From JBJHAX01 sp050480705 (GTDB taxonomy: Bacteria; Actinomycetota; Nitriliruptoria; Nitriliruptorales; Nitriliruptoraceae): DNA of 46,554 bases. The stretch spans positions 1-46,554 of the forward strand of contig JBJHAX010000016.1 in the NCBI GenBank assembly GCA_050480705.1, given 5' to 3'. Shown here piece after piece: positions 32,030-41,181 of this stretch (its first letter is position 1; each line of letters begins with the position of its first letter). A program made the translations under genes and the position numbers. The notes beneath the pieces are model-generated. The model did no database searches. It was not told the DNA's origin and was given only the letters and a program-made list of their open reading frames with translations.

Positions 32030-32569
32030 GTGCGACTCACCGTCACCGACCTCGTCGGTCAGCCTGGCGCGACCCGTGCGGTCCACGAACAACTCGAGCC
32101 GGATGCGTTCGGTGACGCATCGTGGGGCCCCGCGGACGGAGCGTTTGCGTCGCTGATCGAACTCGACCTCCATCTCGATGCGGTGGTCGAAGGCATCCTC
32201 GTGCGCGGCGATGTCGCAACCGTGTTGCGGCTGCCGTGCAGCCGCTGCCTCGGCGACGTCGACGTCGACGTCGCTGCGGAGGTGACCGAACTGTTCGTCG
32301 ATCCGCAGCGGATGGAACCCGACGAGGGCGACGACGTGGAGGAGGGCTACCTGCTCCTCGACGACGCGACGGGGATCGACCTGTCGAACCTGGTGCGTGA
32401 CGCCCTGCTCGTCGACCTGCCGATCCGGGTACTGTGTCGCGACGACTGTGCGGGGTTGTGCCCCACGTGCGGGAGCGATCTGAACGTCGAGCCCTGCGGG
32501 CACGGTGCTGGTGCCGACGTCGATCCGAGATGGTCGCCGCTCGCTGACCTGCGCCTGCCACCCAACTGA
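32030..32569 (+). CDS. DUF177 (YceD) family protein
   Basis: A 179-aa protein. The Cys pattern LPCSRCLGDVDVDV in the centre and LCRDDCAGLCPTCGSDLN at the C-terminus are typical of YceD/DUF177. In many bacteria and plant plastids the family is linked to 23S rRNA processing or accumulation and is encoded next to rpmF, as here (rpmF starts 90 nt downstream). DEGDDVEEGYLLLDDATGIDLSNLVRDALLVDLPIRVLC is the conserved acidic-to-helix section. GTG start; only a weak AGG lies upstream. Zn binding by the last four Cys is likely. Confidence 0.88.
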   Translation: MRLTVTDLVGQPGATRAVHEQLEPDAFGDASWGPADGAFASLIELDLHLDAVVEGILVRGDVATVLRLPCSRCLGDVDVDVAAEVTELFVDPQRMEPDEGDDVEEGYLLLDDATGIDLSNLVRDALLVDLPIRVLCRDDCAGLCPTCGSDLNVEPCGHGAGADVDPRWSPLADLRLPPN

Positions 32570-32659
32570 CGAGCCCGATCGGCGCGCTCGCCGGTGCGGC
32601 ACACCTGAGCACCCACCATGTGTCGGCCCGCGTGGGCCACGACGTACCCGGAGGACCCC

Positions 32660-32839
32660 ATGGCCGTTCCCAAACGGAAGATGTCACGGTCGCGGACGCG
32701 GCACCGCAAGGCGCAGTGGCTGCGCGCCAAGGCGCCGACCTATGCGACGTGTTCCCGCTGCAAGGCTCCGGTGCGCCCGCACACCATGTGCGCGACGTGC
32801 GGGTCCTACGGTGGTCGGACGGTCGTCGACGTCGACTGA
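32660..32839 (+). CDS. rpmF: 50S ribosomal protein L32
   Basis: A 59-aa protein of the large subunit. MAVPKRKMSRSRTRHRKAQW is the L32 N-terminus; CSRC...CATC form a zinc ribbon (the C+ type, as for L28 in this window). ATG 32660 has GGAGG 5 nt upstream. It lies between DUF177 and rnc in the usual order. The stop is 13 nt before the rnc GTG. Confidence 0.96.
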   Translation: MAVPKRKMSRSRTRHRKAQWLRAKAPTYATCSRCKAPVRPHTMCATCGSYGGRTVVDVD

Positions 32840-32852
32840 CGCGCCCGACCCG

Positions 32853-33566
32853 GTGTCCGACGCGCCCGTTGGCTCCGACGAGGTCGCCGAGTTGGCGGCC
32901 AGACTCGGTGTGCGGTTCAACGATCCCGGGCTGCTCGCGATGGCGCTGGTGCACCGTTCGTGGGCATTCGAACACGGCCGGGGTCCCAACAACGAACGCC
33001 TCGAGTTTCTCGGCGACGCCGTCCTGGGGCTCGTGGTGACCGACGTGGTCTACCACGCCCATCCGGATGAGCGTGAGGGCAGGCTCGCGAAAGTTCGTGC
33101 TGCTGCGGTCAAGACCGCGTCGCTGGCCGAGGTCGCGCGTGGCATTCCGCTCGGTCCGTATCTGCGGCTGGGCCGCGGCGAGGCGGACTCGGGCGGGGCC
33201 GACAAGGATTCGATCCTTGCCGACGGCCTCGAAGCGGTGCTCGGTTCCATCTACGTCGACCAGGGCTTCGACGTCGCCTCCGAGGTGGTGCGCGCGTTGT
33301 TCGGGCGTCGGCTCACCGAACTCGCGGCGCTCGACGCGGCGCTCGACTACAAGACAAGTCTCCAGGAACTCGCCGCCGCCCGATTCGGCGTCCTGCCGCG
33401 CTACGCCGTCACCGACAGCGGACCTGACCACGCCAAGCAGTTCCGGGCGGAAGTGACCGTCGACGGGGAGGTCGCCGGCCACGGTGAAGGCCCCAGCAAG
33501 AAGCACGCGGAGCAGCACGCGGCGCGGAACGCCTATCAGCGCCTCGCCGTGGCGTACGACGACTGA
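32853..33566 (+). CDS. rnc: Ribonuclease III
   Basis: Cleaves double-stranded RNA in rRNA maturation and mRNA decay; 237 aa. The signature NERLEFLGDAVLGLVV carries the first catalytic acids, and DSILADGLEAVLGSIYVDQG the second set (the D-x-x-E...E of the active site). The C-terminal dsRNA-binding domain begins at DYKTSLQELAAARFG and contains HGEGPSKKHAEQHAARNAY. GTG 32853 places the N-terminus close to other RNase III proteins; the frame is open upstream only as an rpmF shadow. No good Shine-Dalgarno site, so translation may couple to rpmF. Confidence 0.94.
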   Translation: MSDAPVGSDEVAELAARLGVRFNDPGLLAMALVHRSWAFEHGRGPNNERLEFLGDAVLGLVVTDVVYHAHPDEREGRLAKVRAAAVKTASLAEVARGIPLGPYLRLGRGEADSGGADKDSILADGLEAVLGSIYVDQGFDVASEVVRALFGRRLTELAALDAALDYKTSLQELAAARFGVLPRYAVTDSGPDHAKQFRAEVTVDGEVAGHGEGPSKKHAEQHAARNAYQRLAVAYDD

Positions 33567-33637
33567 CCCACCTGCGGGATCGTCGGTTGCCGTGGCCGTA
33601 TCGCTGTCGCAGGTGCCCGGGTCAGGGTCGTCGTGAG

Positions 33638-33653
33638 CCGGCACTCGTGCCGG
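33638..33653 (+). terminator. Small hairpin downstream of rnc
   Basis: CCGGCA-CTCG-TGCCGG, 72 nt after the rnc stop, in the 217-nt gap before the Fpg-like gene. No T-run; a weak terminator candidate. Confidence 0.3.
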
Positions 33654-33683
33654 GCACGGGCACGGTCGAGGTGCGGCGTCGGC

Positions 33684-33689
33684 TACGGT
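33684..33689 (+). promoter_or_regulatory. Putative -10 box of the Fpg-like gene
   Basis: TACGGT, 94 nt before GTG 33784. It would give a leader of about 85 nt. An ATG 9 nt downstream of the box (33699) opens a frame that looks like a shadow. Confidence 0.3.
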
Positions 33690-33783
33690 CCCCCGCGCAT
33701 GGTCGCGGCCGACACGTATGCGCCTGGCGGTGATGACGACCCGCGGCAGCGATCCCGGACCGGCTCACACGGAAGGCCGAAGC

Positions 33784-34623
33784 GTGCTCGAGCTCCCCGA
33801 GGTCGAGGTTCTGCGCAAGGACCTCGAAAAGGAGATCGTCAGCAAACGCGTCAAAGACGTGGTTGTGAGCACGCCCGGTGTTGTCCGGCCGTTTCACCGC
33901 AATCGGCCCGAGTTCGTCAAGTCGCTCGAGGGCCGCAAGGTCCTCGCAGCGCGCCGGCGCGGCGGGATCGTTTTCCTCGACCTCGACGACGGCATGACCT
34001 GGATCATCGATCCCGGCGAGGACGGCACCCTCCATCGCGAGACCGCTTCCGAGGAACTGGCCACCGTGACACACCTCGCGGTGACGTTCACGATCGGGGG
34101 TGCGCTCCACCTGTCTGCGCCCGGTGACGATCCTGCCGTGCGCACCGGCGTCGTGGCCACGGCAGACGCTCTCGACGCGGCGGGGATCGCACCCGACGCA
34201 CTCGACCCGCTCGACGACAATCCGCCATGGATGGAGTTCGCACGATTCCTGGCCGACGCCGACGGGCCTCTCAAGCTCGTGCTCACCGACCCCTCGCGCA
34301 TCCTCGGGATCGGACCGGTCTACAGCGACGAGATCCTGTGGGAGGCCGGTCTGCGGCACGACCGCGGTTCCGCGTCGTTGTCGACCCAGGAGGTCCGGCG
34401 GCTGTATCGCGCGATGCAGGAAGTCATCGTCGCGGCGATGAAGGCGGCCGGGCCGTCCCTCGACGAAATGGACGTCGAACCCGCCGACGACGACGAGTCG
34501 GCCGAACACCTGCGTGTGTACGGCCGCGAGGGCCTCCCGTGCCCGCGTTGCCGCCAGCCGATCCTGCGCACGAGGATCAAGAAGGGTGTGGTGACCTACC
34601 ACTGCGACCAGTGCATGATCTGA
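33784..34623 (+). CDS. Divergent Fpg/Nei-family protein, catalytic residues lost
   Basis: A 279-aa homologue of formamidopyrimidine-DNA glycosylase in the conserved rnc-fpg-smc position. Retained: the LELPEVEVLR N-terminus (E3), the helix-two-turn-helix region SRILGIGPVYSDEILWEAGL, and the zinc finger (C253, C256, C274, C277). Against E. coli Fpg, the Schiff-base Pro1 is Leu2, the phosphate-binding Lys of RRAKYLL is G61, the HLGMSG loop is DPGEDG (76-81), DPRRFG is APGDDP (112-117), Asn168 of GVGNIY is P178, and Arg258 near the zinc finger is V270. Start GTG 33784 has GGAAGG 7 nt upstream. DNA binding is possible, but glycosylase/lyase chemistry should not work. Confidence 0.85.
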   Translation: MLELPEVEVLRKDLEKEIVSKRVKDVVVSTPGVVRPFHRNRPEFVKSLEGRKVLAARRRGGIVFLDLDDGMTWIIDPGEDGTLHRETASEELATVTHLAVTFTIGGALHLSAPGDDPAVRTGVVATADALDAAGIAPDALDPLDDNPPWMEFARFLADADGPLKLVLTDPSRILGIGPVYSDEILWEAGLRHDRGSASLSTQEVRRLYRAMQEVIVAAMKAAGPSLDEMDVEPADDDESAEHLRVYGREGLPCPRCRQPILRTRIKKGVVTYHCDQCMI

Positions 34624-34713
34624 CGCAGGGTCGGCGGGGGCGTGCCTGCGGGCTCGCCGGCACCGCCGCCGTGGCCGGGTTCGCGTGGCCGGCCACGCCC
34701 TGCCGGCACGGCA

Positions 34714-34742
34714 TCGGCACGGACACTCGGCGTCGGTAGGCT
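34714..34742 (+). promoter_or_regulatory. Putative promoter of smc
   Basis: TCGGCA (34714-34719), 17-nt spacer, TAGGCT (34737-34742), 56 nt before the smc start. A nearby GC-rich inverted repeat (CGTGGCCG at 34670-34677 with CGGCCACG at 34690-34697) may end the preceding transcript. Confidence 0.45.
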
Positions 34743-34798
34743 CCGGTCCCACCGGTGGCCGGTCGAAAGCCGATCCACGCCCGGGGCCCGGAGGCCGC

Positions 34799-37700
34799 GT
34801 GTTTCTCAGGTCGTTGTCGTTGCGGGGCTTCAAGTCCTTCGCCGACCGGACCCTGCTCGACGTCGAGCCGGGCATCACCGTCATCGTCGGCCCGAACGGC
34901 TCGGGGAAGTCCAACGTCGTCGATGCGCTCGCCTGGGTCCTCGGCACGCATTCCGCCAAGAAGGTGCGTGGCCAGGCGATGTCCGATGTCATCTTCGCCG
35001 GCTCACCTGAACGTTCCAGGGCTGGTCAGGCGCGTGTCGAGATCGTGGTCGACAACAGCGACGGCGCCCTGTCGGGTGGCGTGGGGACGGCTGCCAGCGC
35101 ATCGGAGTTCGCCGAGGTCCGAATCGCCCGCGTCGTCCACCATGACGGCGAGGCCGCCTACGAGATCAACGGTGAGGAGGTGCGCGCGCTCGACGTCCAG
35201 GAACTGCTGTCCGACAGCGGCCTCGGGCGGGAGCTGCACACCATCGTCGGTCAGGGCCAGCTCGACGAGATCCTCAACGCGCGTCCCGAGGAGCGTCGCC
35301 GCTACATCGAGGAAGCGGCCGGCATCCTCAAACACCGCCGGCGCCGCGAACGTGCGTTGCGCAAGCTCGAGCAGGTCGACGGACACATCGACAAGCTCAA
35401 GACCGTGCTGCGCGAGCTGCGGCGCCAACTGAAGCCGCTCGAGCGCCAGGCAGAAGCAGCCGACCGTCACCGTGCCCTGCAGGCGGACCTGCGCGAGATC
35501 CAGGCGTCGGTTGCAGCCTGTGAGCTGGCCGAGGTCGTCGCACAGCTCGCCTCTCACGATCGTGGCGACGCCGATGTGCGTGGGCGCCTCGACGACGTCG
35601 AGCAGCGGCTCGCGGACGTGCGGACACGCCGGGAACAGTTCGAAACCGAAGCAGCCGAACTCGAGGGGTCCGTCGAACAGGCGTCGACGGCACGACATCG
35701 TCTCGCGTCGCTTCTCGAGCGCGTCCGTGGCACCGCCGATCTCGTCGATGCGCGCCGGCGGCATCTCGTCGAATACGTCGAGGAACCGCTCGCGGGCCGG
35801 CCCCCAGCGGACCTTCGTGCCCAGGCGGCGGCCCTGGACGACGAGCGTGACGAGCGCGATCGGCTGCGGGTCGCTGACGAGGAGCGTCTCGACGCTGCGG
35901 TGCAGGCACGCCGCGACGCCGAGGCGGCGCGACGCGAGCATGAGCATGCGCTGCAGGCTGAGCGTCGCCGCCGGGCCGAGCAGCGCGAACGTGTGCTGCG
36001 GTGGGAGGGGGAGATCTCCGCACTGCGTGGAGCGATCGCATCCGCAGAGGCAGAACTAGGCCGGGTGTCGTCGTCGCTGATCAGCCTGGACACCCGCATC
36101 GAGGAGGCCGAGCGCGAGGCCGCCGGCGTCCAGGAGGAGATCCAGGCGCTCGACGTACGCGAAGTGGAGCTCACCGCGGCACTGGAGGACGCCGAGGGCG
36201 CCGTCACACAGCGCGAGGCCGTCGTCGAGGCGCTGCACGAGCGGATCCGTCGCGTCGAGGCCGAGCAGTCGGCGCAACGCGCCCGCGCCGAGGCACTGCG
36301 TGCGGCCGCAGAGGAATCGGATGCGGGAACGCGTGCACTGCTCGACTCGGGGCTCGCCGGCGTCATCGGCCGGGTCGCCGACCACGTGCGGGTGGACGCG
36401 TCGGCGACCGGGGCCGTGGCGGCGGCGCTGGGCTGGCTCGGAGAGGCCGTCGTCACCCGCAACGCGAACGAGGCGCGACTCGCCGTGGCGTGGCTGCGCG
36501 ACGCCGGGTCGGGCAGCGCCACAGTGCTGCACGTCGACGCGAACGATCCGGGTGTCGCCGAACTCGACGACGCGCGGCGCGATCACATCGCGCGAGCCGG
36601 CGCACGGCCGTTGACACAACTGATGGAACCCGCGTCGTCGCCAGCCTCCGCCGATGTCGTACGAACGCTCGGGCGGTGGCTGGCGATGTCGTTCCTCGTC
36701 GAGTCGTGGGACGAGGCGGTGCGACTGCACGCCGAGCATCCACGTGCGACTTTCGTCACCCCGGCCGGCGACGTCGCCGGACCGTTCGGCTATCGCGCCT
36801 CAGGGAGCGTCGAACAGTCCACGGTCGCTGCGGCTTCAGCGGCGGATGTCGCAGATGAGCGGGCGACACAGCTGCAGAGCGAGCTCGACGGGTTGCGCGA
36901 CGAGCTCGCCGCAGCCGACGAGGCGCTGGGCTCCGCACGACGTGACCTGGCGTTCGCGACCGAACGCATCAACGAGTCCGACGCGCGGATCACCGGCGCT
37001 GCTGAACGGCTGGCCCGCCTCAACAAGGAGATCCACGCGCTGGCCAACCAGCGCGAGGTCGTCGCAGCGCAGCGCGACGAGATCGACCAGGTACTCGCAC
37101 GCGACCGCGAGGCGCTCGCTCAGCTGCACGGGCGTGGGCCCGACGATGACACCGAGGATGACACCGACGAGAGGGTGGATGACGTCGCGGCGTCGCTCGA
37201 CGAACGCGTCGAGTCCGCGCGGGAGGACGAGCTCCAGGCGCGCGTGCGGCTCGAACGCGCCGCCGAGCAGGTGCGGCATCTCGAACTACGCGCGCAGGCC
37301 TTGCGTGACGAAGCAGACGAGGTCGAAGCGAGCCTCGCCGATGCGGCGCGACGTCGGGAGCAGCGCCGGATCGGCATCGACCGTTGCGGCGCGCTCGCGG
37401 TGATCGTGCGCGAGACCGTGGAAGCATTGGAGCGCGCGCTGGTCGAGGCCGACGAGCAGCGCACGCAACGTGCGGCGGCGCTCGACGACCACCGCTCACG
37501 GCATGGCGAAGCGCGTGAACACGAGGAGGCGCTCGCGGCCGAACGCGACGCGTTGCGCGAACAACGGCACAGCAGCCAGTTGTCGCGCGCGCAGGCGTCG
37601 AGCCGGCGCGACGCCATCGAGCAGCGTGTGCGCAGTGAGCTGTCGCTGTCCGCTGACGAACTGCTCGCGGAGCACCCCGATGCGCGTTCCTACGACCGTG

Positions 37701-38449
37701 ACGACCTCGTCGCCAAAGAGGACGAACTCGTCCGCAGGATCGGCCTGCTGGGCCGGGTGAATCCGCTCGCGCTTGAAGAGTTCAAGGCGCTCGAGGAACG
37801 GCATGCGTTCCTGTCCGACCAGCTCGACGATCTGCGGCGGTCACGCCGTGATCTCCAGGAGGTCGTCACCGCCGTCGACGAGCGCATCCGGCAGGTGTTC
37901 CGCGAAGCGTTCGACGACGTTGCGCGCGAGTTCGAGCTGACCTTCTCGACGGTATTCCCGGGAGGACACGGCCGGCTCGTCATGACTGGCACCGACGACC
38001 TGCTGACCGCAGGGGTCGACGTGGAGGCCCGCCCACCCGGCAAGCGGGTCACCCGGTTGTCGCTGCTGTCGGGCGGCGAGCGGTCACTGACCGTCCTCGC
38101 GTTCGTCTTCGCCATCTTCCGCGCCCGGCCGAGCCCGTTCTACGTCCTCGACGAGGTCGACGCGGCGCTCGACGACGTCAACCTCCAGCGGCTGTTGCGT
38201 GTCATCCGAAGTTTCCGCGGCAACGCGCAGGTCATCGTCGTCACGCACCAGAAGCGGACGATGGAGATCGCCGACCTGCTGTACGGCGTCACGATGGGTC
38301 CCGACGGGGTGACCAAGGTCGTCGCGGAACGTCTCGAGGACTCTCCCGCGGCGGGTGCGGCACTCGACGCTCGCACGTCGGATGCGCCGACGTCGGTGCT
38401 CGCTCCGGACGCCGACGACGCTGCTTCGTCGGGCGGCGACGCCGCCTGA
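34799..38449 (+). CDS. smc: Chromosome segregation protein Smc
   Basis: Condensin ATPase organising the chromosome; 1216 aa. The N-terminus FLRSLSLRGFKSFADRTLLDVEPG leads into Walker A GPNGSGKS (31-38). Long coiled coils follow, broken by a hinge (about 515-670, GVIGRVADHVRVDASATGAVAAALG). A second coiled coil leads to the ABC signature LSGGE (1090-1094) and Walker B FYVLDEVDAALDD (D1118, E1119). GTG 34799 has GGAGG 4 nt upstream; the longer in-frame extension has no support. The last ~50 residues are an acidic, Ala-rich tail. Kleisin partners ScpA/ScpB are not in the window. ftsY follows after 36 nt. Confidence 0.96.
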   Translation: MFLRSLSLRGFKSFADRTLLDVEPGITVIVGPNGSGKSNVVDALAWVLGTHSAKKVRGQAMSDVIFAGSPERSRAGQARVEIVVDNSDGALSGGVGTAASASEFAEVRIARVVHHDGEAAYEINGEEVRALDVQELLSDSGLGRELHTIVGQGQLDEILNARPEERRRYIEEAAGILKHRRRRERALRKLEQVDGHIDKLKTVLRELRRQLKPLERQAEAADRHRALQADLREIQASVAACELAEVVAQLASHDRGDADVRGRLDDVEQRLADVRTRREQFETEAAELEGSVEQASTARHRLASLLERVRGTADLVDARRRHLVEYVEEPLAGRPPADLRAQAAALDDERDERDRLRVADEERLDAAVQARRDAEAARREHEHALQAERRRRAEQRERVLRWEGEISALRGAIASAEAELGRVSSSLISLDTRIEEAEREAAGVQEEIQALDVREVELTAALEDAEGAVTQREAVVEALHERIRRVEAEQSAQRARAEALRAAAEESDAGTRALLDSGLAGVIGRVADHVRVDASATGAVAAALGWLGEAVVTRNANEARLAVAWLRDAGSGSATVLHVDANDPGVAELDDARRDHIARAGARPLTQLMEPASSPASADVVRTLGRWLAMSFLVESWDEAVRLHAEHPRATFVTPAGDVAGPFGYRASGSVEQSTVAAASAADVADERATQLQSELDGLRDELAAADEALGSARRDLAFATERINESDARITGAAERLARLNKEIHALANQREVVAAQRDEIDQVLARDREALAQLHGRGPDDDTEDDTDERVDDVAASLDERVESAREDELQARVRLERAAEQVRHLELRAQALRDEADEVEASLADAARRREQRRIGIDRCGALAVIVRETVEALERALVEADEQRTQRAAALDDHRSRHGEAREHEEALAAERDALREQRHSSQLSRAQASSRRDAIEQRVRSELSLSADELLAEHPDARSYDRDDLVAKEDELVRRIGLLGRVNPLALEEFKALEERHAFLSDQLDDLRRSRRDLQEVVTAVDERIRQVFREAFDDVAREFELTFSTVFPGGHGRLVMTGTDDLLTAGVDVEARPPGKRVTRLSLLSGGERSLTVLAFVFAIFRARPSPFYVLDEVDAALDDVNLQRLLRVIRSFRGNAQVIVVTHQKRTMEIADLLYGVTMGPDGVTKVVAERLEDSPAAGAALDARTSDAPTSVLAPDADDAASSGGDAA

Positions 38450-38485
38450 CACCCAGGGGTCGCACCCGCGACGGGAAGGCTGGTC

Positions 38486-39619
38486 ATGGAATGGTGGATC
38501 ATCGCGCTGATCGTGCTCGTCGTCGCGGGATCCGCCTTCGTCGTCGTGCAGCGATCGCGCGCCTCCTCGGCGTCGGAGGCCGCGCCCCCCGACGGGCCCG
38601 GTCCGATGTCAGGCGAGCCGGGTACGACGCGTGCGGACCCTGGCGACCAGGGCGCCCTGGCGGCTGCGCCCGATCGGGCCGCCGAAACGGCACCCGACGC
38701 CGCTGATGCGCCGCCGGTACCACCAAGCTTGCGCGATCGCCTCGCGCGGACTCGTGACCGGCTCTCGTCGGCGATCGGCAGCGCGTTCGGGTCCGGTGTG
38801 TCGGACCAGGCCTGGGAGCGCCTCGAGGAGGCGCTCGTCGAAGCCGACGTCGGTGTCGCCGCCGCGAGCGGCATCGTCGAGGGGGTGCGTTCCCGCAGTC
38901 GCTCGGGGAACGTCAGCGATCTGGGCGGCATCACGACGCTGCTCGCCGAAGAGTTGCGCACGATCCTCGACCACGGGGACCCCGGGCTCGCGTGGTCGCA
39001 GGCCGCTGGACCGACGGTGTGGCTGGTCACCGGGGTCAACGGCACGGGCAAGACGACCACGATCGGCAAGCTCGCCGACGAGCGCACCCGCGCGGGCCAC
39101 GACGTCGTGCTCGCCGCTGCGGACACCTTCCGCGCCGCAGCAGCAGATCAGCTGGCGGTGTGGGCCGAGCGCACTGGCGCGCACCTCGTGCGCGGGCCGG
39201 AAGGCGCCGATCCGGCGAGTGTCGCTTTCGAGGGCTACGACGCTGCCGCATCGCGCGGCGCCGACCTCCTGATCGTCGACACGGCGGGACGGCTGCACAA
39301 CCGGCGGGAGCTCATGGACGAGCTCGGCAAGGTCCGTCGGGTGCTCGAGAAGCGCGCGGGTGCGATCGACGAGGTGCTCCTCGTCCTCGATGCCACCACC
39401 GGGCAGAACGGGATCGCGCAGGCGCGCGCCTTCCTCGATGCGGTCGACGTGACCGGGATCGCGCTGACGAAACTCGACGGTTCGTCGAAGGGCGGCATCG
39501 TCGTCGCGGTGACACGTGAACTCGGCATTCCGGTCAAGATCGTCGGCCTCGGCGAGGGGATCGGTGACCTCGCCGAGTTCGACGCCGCCCGGTTCGTCGA
39601 CGGCCTGCTCGGCCGCTGA
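38486..39619 (+). CDS. ftsY: Signal recognition particle receptor FtsY
   Basis: SRP receptor GTPase that docks ribosome-SRP complexes at the membrane; 377 aa. Residues 4-22 (WIIALIVLVVAGSAFVVV) form a hydrophobic N-terminal segment, so this FtsY is probably a true membrane-anchored form. A Pro/Ala/Asp-rich linker (about 25-80) precedes the NG domain. G1 is GVNGTGKTT (183-191), then DTFRAAAADQL, DTAGRL and TKLDGSSKGG, ending VGLGEGIGDLAEFDA. ATG 38486 has GGAAGG about 6 nt upstream. It lies 36 nt after smc, likely in the same transcript. Confidence 0.95.
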   Translation: MEWWIIALIVLVVAGSAFVVVQRSRASSASEAAPPDGPGPMSGEPGTTRADPGDQGALAAAPDRAAETAPDAADAPPVPPSLRDRLARTRDRLSSAIGSAFGSGVSDQAWERLEEALVEADVGVAAASGIVEGVRSRSRSGNVSDLGGITTLLAEELRTILDHGDPGLAWSQAAGPTVWLVTGVNGTGKTTTIGKLADERTRAGHDVVLAAADTFRAAAADQLAVWAERTGAHLVRGPEGADPASVAFEGYDAAASRGADLLIVDTAGRLHNRRELMDELGKVRRVLEKRAGAIDEVLLVLDATTGQNGIAQARAFLDAVDVTGIALTKLDGSSKGGIVVAVTRELGIPVKIVGLGEGIGDLAEFDAARFVDGLLGR

Positions 39620-39695
39620 CCGAACCGGCGTCGTGGCCTCGTCGTGCGCGCCGCGGGGGCCATGATGGGCGGGTCGAGGCGGGGATCGCGAGCGC

Positions 39696-39701
39696 TACGC
39701 T
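39696..39701 (+). promoter_or_regulatory. Putative -10 box of ffh
   Basis: TACGCT in the 116-nt gap between ftsY and ffh, 34 nt before GTG 39736, with GAGGA in the predicted leader. Confidence 0.4.
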
Positions 39702-39735
39702 CGCGCGTCCTGCATTGATCGACTGAGGACGCGCC

Positions 39736-41181
39736 GTGTTCGACACGCTCAGTTCGCGTCTCGACGCTGCACTCGAACGCGTCCGTGGACGTGGCCGGCT
39801 CGACGAGAAGACGGTCGAGGCCACCCTCAAGGACATCCGCCTCGCGCTCCTCGAGGCCGACGTCAATGTTGCTGTCGTACGGGGCATCGTCGAGCGGTTG
39901 AGCGATCAGCTCGTCGGTGCACAAACCTCGGGGACGCTGCAGCCGTCCCAGCAGGTCGTCAAGGCGGTCGCGGCAGAACTCGAGTCGGCCCTGGGCGGCA
40001 CGAGTGCGGCGCTCACGCTCGAAGGCCAGCCTGCGGTGGTGATGCTCGCCGGCCTGCAGGGGTCGGGCAAGACGACGGCGGCAGGCAAGCTCGCCCGCCT
40101 GCTCCGTGAGCAGGGCCGAAGGCCGATGCTCGTTGCCTGTGATCTTCAGCGTCCAGCGGCGGTCGAACAGCTCAAGGTCAATGCGCGGCGTGCAGACGTG
40201 CACGTCTACGCCCCTGTCGACCACGGCGACCCGGTCGCGGTCGCCGAGGCCTCGATCGGCAAAGCTCGGGAGACCGGATGCGACGTCGTGATCGTCGACA
40301 CCGCCGGTCGTCTCGCTATCGACGAGGAGATGCTCGACGAAGCCCGCCGAATCCGTGAGGCGATCGGCCCCTCCCGCACCCTGTTCGTCATCGACGCGAT
40401 GATCGGCCAGGACGCCGTCAACGTTGCCAAGGCGTTCCAGGAACACGTCGGCATCGACGGCGTCGTGCTGTCGAAGCTCGACGGTGACGCGCGTGGCGGT
40501 GCGGCGCTGTCGGTGCGTGAGGTGACGGGCGCGCCGATCCTCTTCGCCTCCGTCGGCGAGAAGCTCGAGGATTTTGAGCCGTTCCACCCGGATCGCATGG
40601 CGTCGCGCATCCTTGGGATGGGCGACGTGCTCACCCTCATCGAGAAGGCGGAGTCGGCTGCCTCCGACGAGCAGGCACGACGAGCCGAACGTGCACTCGC
40701 GAGCGGGGAGTTCACGCTCGAGGACTTCCTCGACCAGATGCAGATGCTCAAGCGCATGGGGCCCCTGCAGGGGGTGCTCGGCATGGTCCCCGGGATGGGA
40801 AAGCAACTCGACGGCGTCGATGTCGACGAGCGGCGCCTCGCACACATGGAGGCGATCATCCGCTCGATGACGCCTGCAGAACGCGCAGATCCGAAGGTGC
40901 TCAACGGTCGCCGCCGGCGACGGATCGCCGACGGCAGCGGCCGGCCGGTCGTGGAGGTCAACCGCCTCGTCAAACAGTTCGAGGAGCTGCGCAAGATGAT
41001 GCGGGCCGCCACGAAGCAGTCGGGCGGCAAGGGACGCGGCAAGGGCGCAGGCAAGGGACGGAGCGCGCAGGCGGCGGCGCTGCAGCAGATGCAGGTCCCC
41101 GGTTCCGGTGGGGGCCTCGGCGGCTTCCCGGGTCTCCAGGCGCCGCCACCCGCGGGCGGGCGTCGGCGTCCACGCCGCTGA
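39736..41181 (+). CDS. ffh: Signal recognition particle protein Ffh
   Basis: SRP54-type GTPase binding signal sequences and 4.5S RNA; 481 aa. The N domain is followed by G1 GLQGSGKTT (106-114), CDLQRPAAVEQL, DTAGRL and SKLDGDARGGAALS. The M domain has the RNA-binding SMTPAERADPKVLNGRRRRRIADGSG and the finger-loop region QMLKRMGPLQGVLGMVPG. The C-terminus is Gly/Lys-rich with a final GRRRPRR. The stop codon lies inside the first copy of a 24-bp tandem repeat. The 4.5S RNA gene is not recognised in the window. Confidence 0.96.
   Translation: MFDTLSSRLDAALERVRGRGRLDEKTVEATLKDIRLALLEADVNVAVVRGIVERLSDQLVGAQTSGTLQPSQQVVKAVAAELESALGGTSAALTLEGQPAVVMLAGLQGSGKTTAAGKLARLLREQGRRPMLVACDLQRPAAVEQLKVNARRADVHVYAPVDHGDPVAVAEASIGKARETGCDVVIVDTAGRLAIDEEMLDEARRIREAIGPSRTLFVIDAMIGQDAVNVAKAFQEHVGIDGVVLSKLDGDARGGAALSVREVTGAPILFASVGEKLEDFEPFHPDRMASRILGMGDVLTLIEKAESAASDEQARRAERALASGEFTLEDFLDQMQMLKRMGPLQGVLGMVPGMGKQLDGVDVDERRLAHMEAIIRSMTPAERADPKVLNGRRRRRIADGSGRPVVEVNRLVKQFEELRKMMRAATKQSGGKGRGKGAGKGRSAQAAALQQMQVPGSGGGLGGFPGLQAPPPAGGRRRPRR

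Noticed and set aside
32853..33566. Longer rnc start upstream at 32505
   Set aside because: The extra residues are an out-of-frame reading of rpmF and do not resemble RNase III.
33699..34127. Possible ORF starting 9 nt after the -10 box upstream of the Fpg-like gene
   Set aside because: It overlaps the Fpg-like gene in another frame and its product is Arg/Gly-rich like other shadows.
34670..34697. GC-rich inverted repeat before smc as a firm terminator
   Set aside because: A 12-nt loop, no T-run and high background GC; mentioned with the smc promoter but not called separately.
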